A stretch of DNA of 64,000 nucleotides from Thalassolituus alkanivorans (GTDB lineage: Bacteria; Pseudomonadota; Gammaproteobacteria; Pseudomonadales; Oceanobacteraceae). A model generated the notes under the pieces. The model did not search any database, had not been told where the DNA came from, and saw only the letters and a program-made list of their open reading frames with translations. The stretch is from the NCBI RefSeq assembly GCF_020447205.1, contig NZ_JAJAEL010000024.1:94232-158231 (forward strand), written 5' to 3'. A program made the position numbers and the translations under genes. Every line of letters starts with the position of its first letter. Position 1 is the stretch's first letter. Positions 62,858 through 64,000 of the stretch are shown one piece after another.

Positions 62858-62956
62858 CAGTCGTTTTCTTTTCTCCGCTTCTCAGGGGCAGACTTTTTGT
62901 CATGCCCCGGTGCTAACCGCTATACTTCCCCTGTCTGTTTTTACTGGAACTGCCTG

Positions 62957-63220
62957 ATGGCTCTGGTTTTATTTGGCACAGAGGCCTGTCATCTGTGTGA
63001 GCTGGCACAAGCTGTTATTGTGAATGTCGCCGGCCAGATTTCCCTCGATGTTTATGTCGAAGATATTGCTGAAACAGAAGCGTTGGTGGAACGCTATGGT
63101 TTGCGAATTCCGGTGCTGCTGAATGAACAAAGCGGGGCTGAACTTGACTGGCCCTTCGATGAGACGCAACTGCTGAATTGGCTGCAGAGCAGCGCTCAAC
63201 CTGAACTAATTTCTGAATAA
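62957..63220 (+). CDS. glutaredoxin-like protein (DUF836 type)
   Basis: The 87 residues form a minimal thioredoxin fold with the CxxC in FGTEACHLCELAQ, a YGLRIPVLL cis-Pro loop and the closing WPFDETQLLNWL. This is the pattern of the DUF836 glutaredoxin-like family. ATG at 62957 follows TGGAAC; the longer frame upstream lacks support. It lies 13 bp upstream of the lipoprotein gene and is probably co-transcribed with it. Confidence 0.88.
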   Translation: MALVLFGTEACHLCELAQAVIVNVAGQISLDVYVEDIAETEALVERYGLRIPVLLNEQSGAELDWPFDETQLLNWLQSSAQPELISE

Positions 63221-63233
63221 AAGGATGATTACC

Positions 63234-63947
63234 ATGCGGATTTTATCTGGACTGATCCTGGCTTCGCTGGCGCTGTTACAAGGCTGCTCCAGCAATCAGC
63301 TGTCACCCACCGGAGAGGCGGTTTATTACGCGCTGCAGACTGATACCACGCTGCGCACCTGGGTCGATGCCTGTGATGATGTCAGCGCCAAAGCCAAGCA
63401 GGCGGCCTATACCGCGAAGCAAAACTGGTGGCAGCGTAACGGTGCTTTTGTCGAGAGCGCCGATTTTGGACTGGCCTACGATATTATTCATGTAACCGAT
63501 GACCGTACTGAAACCGGTGCCCGCATGGCGATGGCCCTGACCTGGCAGGTGGTTGAGACGGCAGAGGCCGAAGTGCAGGAATTGCTGAGTGCCAGTGGTG
63601 ATAAAGAAGACCTCTGTTTACGGGTGTTATCACAATATAACCAGGGCGAACGCGACCTGCGCAGTCAGGATAAAGTGTACGAATCACTGGTAAATTTACA
63701 GCGACGCTCACAGCGTGATGGTACGGATCTGAATTTAAAGCGTGCGGCCGTTGAGCAAAAAACCGGAAAAGTGTATGGCCGCTCTTTTTATGTGGTAGAA
63801 AAAATGGCGAAGCGCAATGGTTGTTCCGGTGCAGAAGTTCACCTGCTGAAAAATGCCTGGCCGCATGAGGTGTATGATGCTCGTTGCCCGGATAACAGCT
63901 ACCTGCTGGTACGCTGCGAGTGGGGGAATTGTTTGGTAACAGACTGA
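63234..63947 (+). CDS. lipoprotein of unknown function
   Basis: The 237 residues begin with a lipoprotein signal (MRILSGLILASLALLQGC, lipobox Cys at 18). Six further cysteines follow, two of them in the closing ARCPDNSYLLVRCEWGNC segment with a third. No family is recognised. ATG at 63234 has AAGG eight bases upstream; ATG at 63225 would add three residues. A terminator follows at the window edge. Confidence 0.8.
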   Translation: MRILSGLILASLALLQGCSSNQLSPTGEAVYYALQTDTTLRTWVDACDDVSAKAKQAAYTAKQNWWQRNGAFVESADFGLAYDIIHVTDDRTETGARMAMALTWQVVETAEAEVQELLSASGDKEDLCLRVLSQYNQGERDLRSQDKVYESLVNLQRRSQRDGTDLNLKRAAVEQKTGKVYGRSFYVVEKMAKRNGCSGAEVHLLKNAWPHEVYDARCPDNSYLLVRCEWGNCLVTD

Positions 63948-63968
63948 CCGATAAACAGAAAATATCTG

Positions 63969-64000
63969 AGAAAAAGAGCCGCATAGCGGCTCTTTTTTTT
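63969..64000 (+). terminator. Rho-independent terminator after the lipoprotein gene
   Basis: The stem AGAGCCGC/GCGGCTCT with an ATA loop is followed by eight T residues at the window end. Confidence 0.92.

Overview
The window is a contiguous piece of a gammaproteobacterial chromosome, most like a marine Oceanospirillales (Thalassolituus/Oceanobacter-like) heterotroph. This is inferred from the gene families: a DcaP-type porin, CrbS/CrbR-type acetate control, DUF3034 and OruR-type AraC regulators. There are no rRNA or tRNA genes, no CRISPR array, and no intact transposase or integrase. Most of it is dense, moderately GC-rich core-type sequence. The stretch from about 31.1 to 37.1 kb is clearly more AT-rich and looks acquired.

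Acetate block, 0.2-20 kb: a DcaP-like porin, acetyl-CoA synthetase (acs), a LuxR-type response regulator and a transporter-fused hybrid histidine kinase (CrbR/CrbS-like), DUF485 plus the acetate permease ActP, a cNMP/CBS/DUF294 protein with a DnaQ-like exonuclease, and a second acetate-type symporter with its DUF4212 partner. A shared TAGAC-N4-GT dyad lies upstream of acs, DUF485-actP and DUF4212-symporter and is a candidate response-regulator operator. Inserted in this block is a four-gene operon: periplasmic cupredoxin, GGDEF/EAL protein, DUF3034 outer-membrane protein and an exported truncated haemoglobin.

Phosphonate block, 20.9-31.0 kb: a TonB-dependent receptor; an operon of FAD oxidoreductase, MFS transporter and GntR regulator; and an operon phnW-HD oxygenase-phnX for 2-aminoethylphosphonate. 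Each transcription unit has a PhoB-box-like direct repeat followed within 24-45 bp by a TGGTCTAGACCA-type palindrome. This suggests joint control by phosphate starvation (PhoB) and by the local GntR repressor.

Accessory region, 27.4-38.1 kb: copies of a repeated intergenic element in opposite orientations bracket about 10 kb. Inside, the last 152 bp of phnX are duplicated 2.4 kb downstream at about 98% identity. The two copies bracket a cassette of an ADP-ribosylglycohydrolase and two small genes. Next comes a tightly overlapping three-gene AT-rich module: a restriction-endonuclease-like protein, a small winged-helix-like middle protein and an SMC/Rad50-like ATPase. It fits the ABC-three-component class of conflict systems and is the best candidate for an under-described system here.

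Right part, 38-64 kb: a diheme cytochrome lipoprotein, MarC, an RND/MMPL exporter, dGTPase, a CNNM/CorC protein, a nitroreductase-small protein-quinone reductase operon with divergent LysR, hydrolases, signal peptidase I, a rhombosortase next to its probable M6 protease substrate, two AraC regulators, a MaoC-like hydratase, and several small or unknown proteins. Two small genes of 59 and 41 codons are added from direct reading.
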